DNA of 5,941 nucleotides from Ruminococcaceae bacterium UBA1213 (GTDB lineage Bacteria; Bacillota; Clostridia; Oscillospirales; Acutalibacteraceae): the NCBI GenBank assembly GCA_002309275.1, contig DBXL01000069.1, forward strand, positions 1,057-6,997, read 5' to 3'. Below the pieces are notes generated by a model. The model was not told the origin of the DNA and searched no databases. It saw only the letters and a program-made list of their open reading frames with translations. How positions within the stretch are numbered: position 1 is the stretch's first letter; every line of letters begins with the position of its first letter. Positions 4,959 through 5,941 of the stretch are shown here, in pieces. Position numbers and translations under genes: made by a program.

Positions 4959-5657
4959 TTATTCGTCACATATATAGCAAAATACAATAATCCTTGCCAC
5001 AGAGTCGCCCTCCGTGCAGGTTGACAGACCGAGTATTTTTTTATCTCTGTCAACGGTGATATGAGTATTTTTTTCAATGAAATCGGCTATATTATTTTCC
5101 TGAGGCTCAAAAATAGCCTTATCCCTTGCACTTGCACGGAATGCCGAAAATATTTTCAGTTTATATGTCTTTTCAGCGTTTCTGCCGACTTCAAGCAAGC
5201 CGTTTTGATGACTTTCAAGATAATCTTTTTCAAGAAAGCTGTCCAGAGTTCCGAACATTCTGCCATACTCCATGTGATGTCCGTATATCAAGGAATAGCT
5301 GTCTGAAAAGTCTGGTGAATTCCGGCTGTCAAGAAAAATACTCCCTCCGAGAGAATAATCACCGAAAGGATCTGTATTAAGATATTTGATATTGTCAGAG
5401 CCCTGCATGACAGGGCAGTCTATGTTCGTACCGTCAATGGTAAGCCATGCTGCCATGTCATCAGAGATAACTTTTTCTCCCTGAACGGCTGCTGTCATTT
5501 TATCGGGCTTGTATCTCAGCAGGTTTTTATCGGAGGTATGTTCATACACATACCAGCAGTCATATACACACCATGCAGATATGAGAAATATAATGACCAA
5601 AAAAACGATTATCAGCCGTTCAAAAAGAATATTGGTTTTTTTAAGGAACTTAGTCAA
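4959..5657 (-). CDS. srtB: Class B sortase
   Basis: This membrane-anchored cysteine transpeptidase of 232 residues cleaves a C-terminal sorting signal and joins the protein to the cell wall or to another pilin. It has an N-terminal signal-anchor (about 12-34) and a class B catalytic domain: WLTIDGTNIDCPVMQG (71-86), YLNTDPFGD (92-100), GSIFLDSRN (105-113). The catalytic residues are His127 (IYGHH), Cys214 (LSTC) and Arg222 (ARIIVF). Length and motif order fit SrtB-type enzymes well. The start is TTG (5655-5657), directly after the TAA of the pilin gene and in the same reading frame. The only visible Shine-Dalgarno is GAGGA (5668-5672), inside the Glu codons at the end of the pilin gene, 10 bases upstream. 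It lies between two sortase-substrate-like genes, so these are its likely substrates. A housekeeping heme-related SrtB is less likely in this context. Confidence 0.94.
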   Translation of the reverse strand: MTKFLKKTNILFERLIIVFLVIIFLISAWCVYDCWYVYEHTSDKNLLRYKPDKMTAAVQGEKVISDDMAAWLTIDGTNIDCPVMQGSDNIKYLNTDPFGDYSLGGSIFLDSRNSPDFSDSYSLIYGHHMEYGRMFGTLDSFLEKDYLESHQNGLLEVGRNAEKTYKLKIFSAFRASARDKAIFEPQENNIADFIEKNTHITVDRDKKILGLSTCTEGDSVARIIVFCYICDE

Positions 5658-5941
5658 TTACTCTTCTTCCTCAGCATCTCTCTTTTTATTTCTGATAAAG
5701 AGGAATACAATGCCGCCGAGAACAGCCACGCCTATTGCAACAGGTGCTGCCACTGAAAGAATAACGCCTGTGGGAATTGTACCCTGACGGTCATTAGTAA
5801 ATGCAACGGTTGTATCTTCTGTGAGTTCTGTATCATACACTACGTTGTCTGAGAGAGAAACATCAGAACTCTCTGTAGTCCTGGTCTTATCGCCTGTGAT
5901 TTCTACACTTGGAGTATAATCTTCGGGAGTTTCCTCTATTT
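5658..5941 (-). CDS. C-terminal part of a wall-anchored pilin-like protein (cut by window edge)
   Basis: The open frame runs in from the window edge with no start; 93 residues are visible and the N-terminal part lies outside. A Thr/Ser/Asp-rich stretch is followed by VAFTN, the usual last strand of a Spy0128/CnaB-type isopeptide domain with its bond Asn. Then come a sorting signal GTIPTGV (IPTG at 5766-5777), a hydrophobic segment of about 25 residues (about 5694-5768), and a tail RNKKRDAEEEE. This is the ending of many clostridial sortase-anchored pilins that carry (V/I)PTG in place of LPxTG; that comparison is from memory. A GTG at 5838-5840 is internal, not a start. The acidic end after the basic stop-transfer is unusual for such anchors, and its Glu codons form the Shine-Dalgarno of the sortase gene. 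It is probably the major pilin or a larger surface protein of the unit. Confidence 0.8.
   Translation of the reverse strand, partial: IEETPEDYTPSVEITGDKTRTTESSDVSLSDNVVYDTELTEDTTVAFTNDRQGTIPTGVILSVAAPVAIGVAVLGGIVFLFIRNKKRDAEEEE
5668..5672 (-). promoter_or_regulatory. Ribosome binding site of the sortase inside the pilin reading frame
   Basis: GAGGA on the minus strand lies in the GAG-GAA codons of the pilin tail, with 10 bases to TTG 5657. It is a moderate site and the start is a weak codon, so sortase synthesis is expected to be lower than pilin synthesis and coupled to it. Confidence 0.5.

Noticed and set aside
4445..4990. 181-codon open frame on the plus strand
   Set aside because: It is antisense to the small anchored protein, which has signal peptide, domain, linker, anchor, RBS and terminator. 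The plus-strand product is Phe/Ile/Arg-rich without recognisable motifs.
5838..5840. GTG as the start of a 60-residue protein
   Set aside because: The frame stays open upstream to the window edge, and the product is only the domain end, sorting signal and membrane anchor of a larger protein.

Overview
The window is about 5.9 kb of AT-rich DNA that looks like a low-GC Gram-positive anaerobe of the Clostridia, most likely a Ruminococcus-like or related Oscillospiraceae/Lachnospiraceae gut bacterium. The reasons are strong SigA-type promoters, G-rich Shine-Dalgarno sequences, a class B sortase with pilin-type wall proteins, and a tRNA with no encoded CCA. The genus is an inference. All supported genes are on the minus strand, so the window is best read from high to low coordinates, and no gene-free stretch exceeds 300 bases.

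Region 1 (5941 down to 4201) is the 3' part of a surface-protein or pilus locus. It holds the C-terminal end of a wall-anchored pilin-like protein with an IPTG sorting motif (cut by the window edge), a class B sortase (TTG start, directly after the pilin stop codon), and a small secreted wall-anchored protein with one Spy0128/FctA-like domain, a Pro/Glu/Ser linker and an FTGD-type anchor. A strong intrinsic terminator closes the unit. The expected job is sortase-mediated assembly or anchoring of a pilus-like structure.

Region 2 (4170 down to 243) is a four-gene operon with its own near-consensus promoter (TTGACA, 18 bp, TATAAT). The order is a thioredoxin-reductase-like flavoprotein, an HSL-family alpha/beta hydrolase, an alcohol-acetyltransferase/condensation-like acyltransferase with an HxxxDG motif, and a zinc-ribbon multi-pass membrane protein. 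Hydrolase and acyltransferase overlap by 44 bases, which suggests translational coupling. An ester-forming enzyme beside an ester-cleaving enzyme, with a membrane partner, points to acyl-ester metabolism of an unknown substrate, possibly a lipid or envelope component. A long hairpin made of 7-base units (GTGGAGA type) lies before the last gene.

Region 3 (221 down to 32) is a complete tRNA-Leu(CAA) gene with a perfect-consensus promoter (17-bp spacer) and a weak hairpin after its 3' end.

The less ordinary points are the reductase lacking the usual NADPH-phosphate motif, the pilin domain that has lost the bond-forming Lys and Asn, the heptad hairpin, and the acyltransferase/hydrolase/zinc-ribbon module. 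None is proof of a new system.
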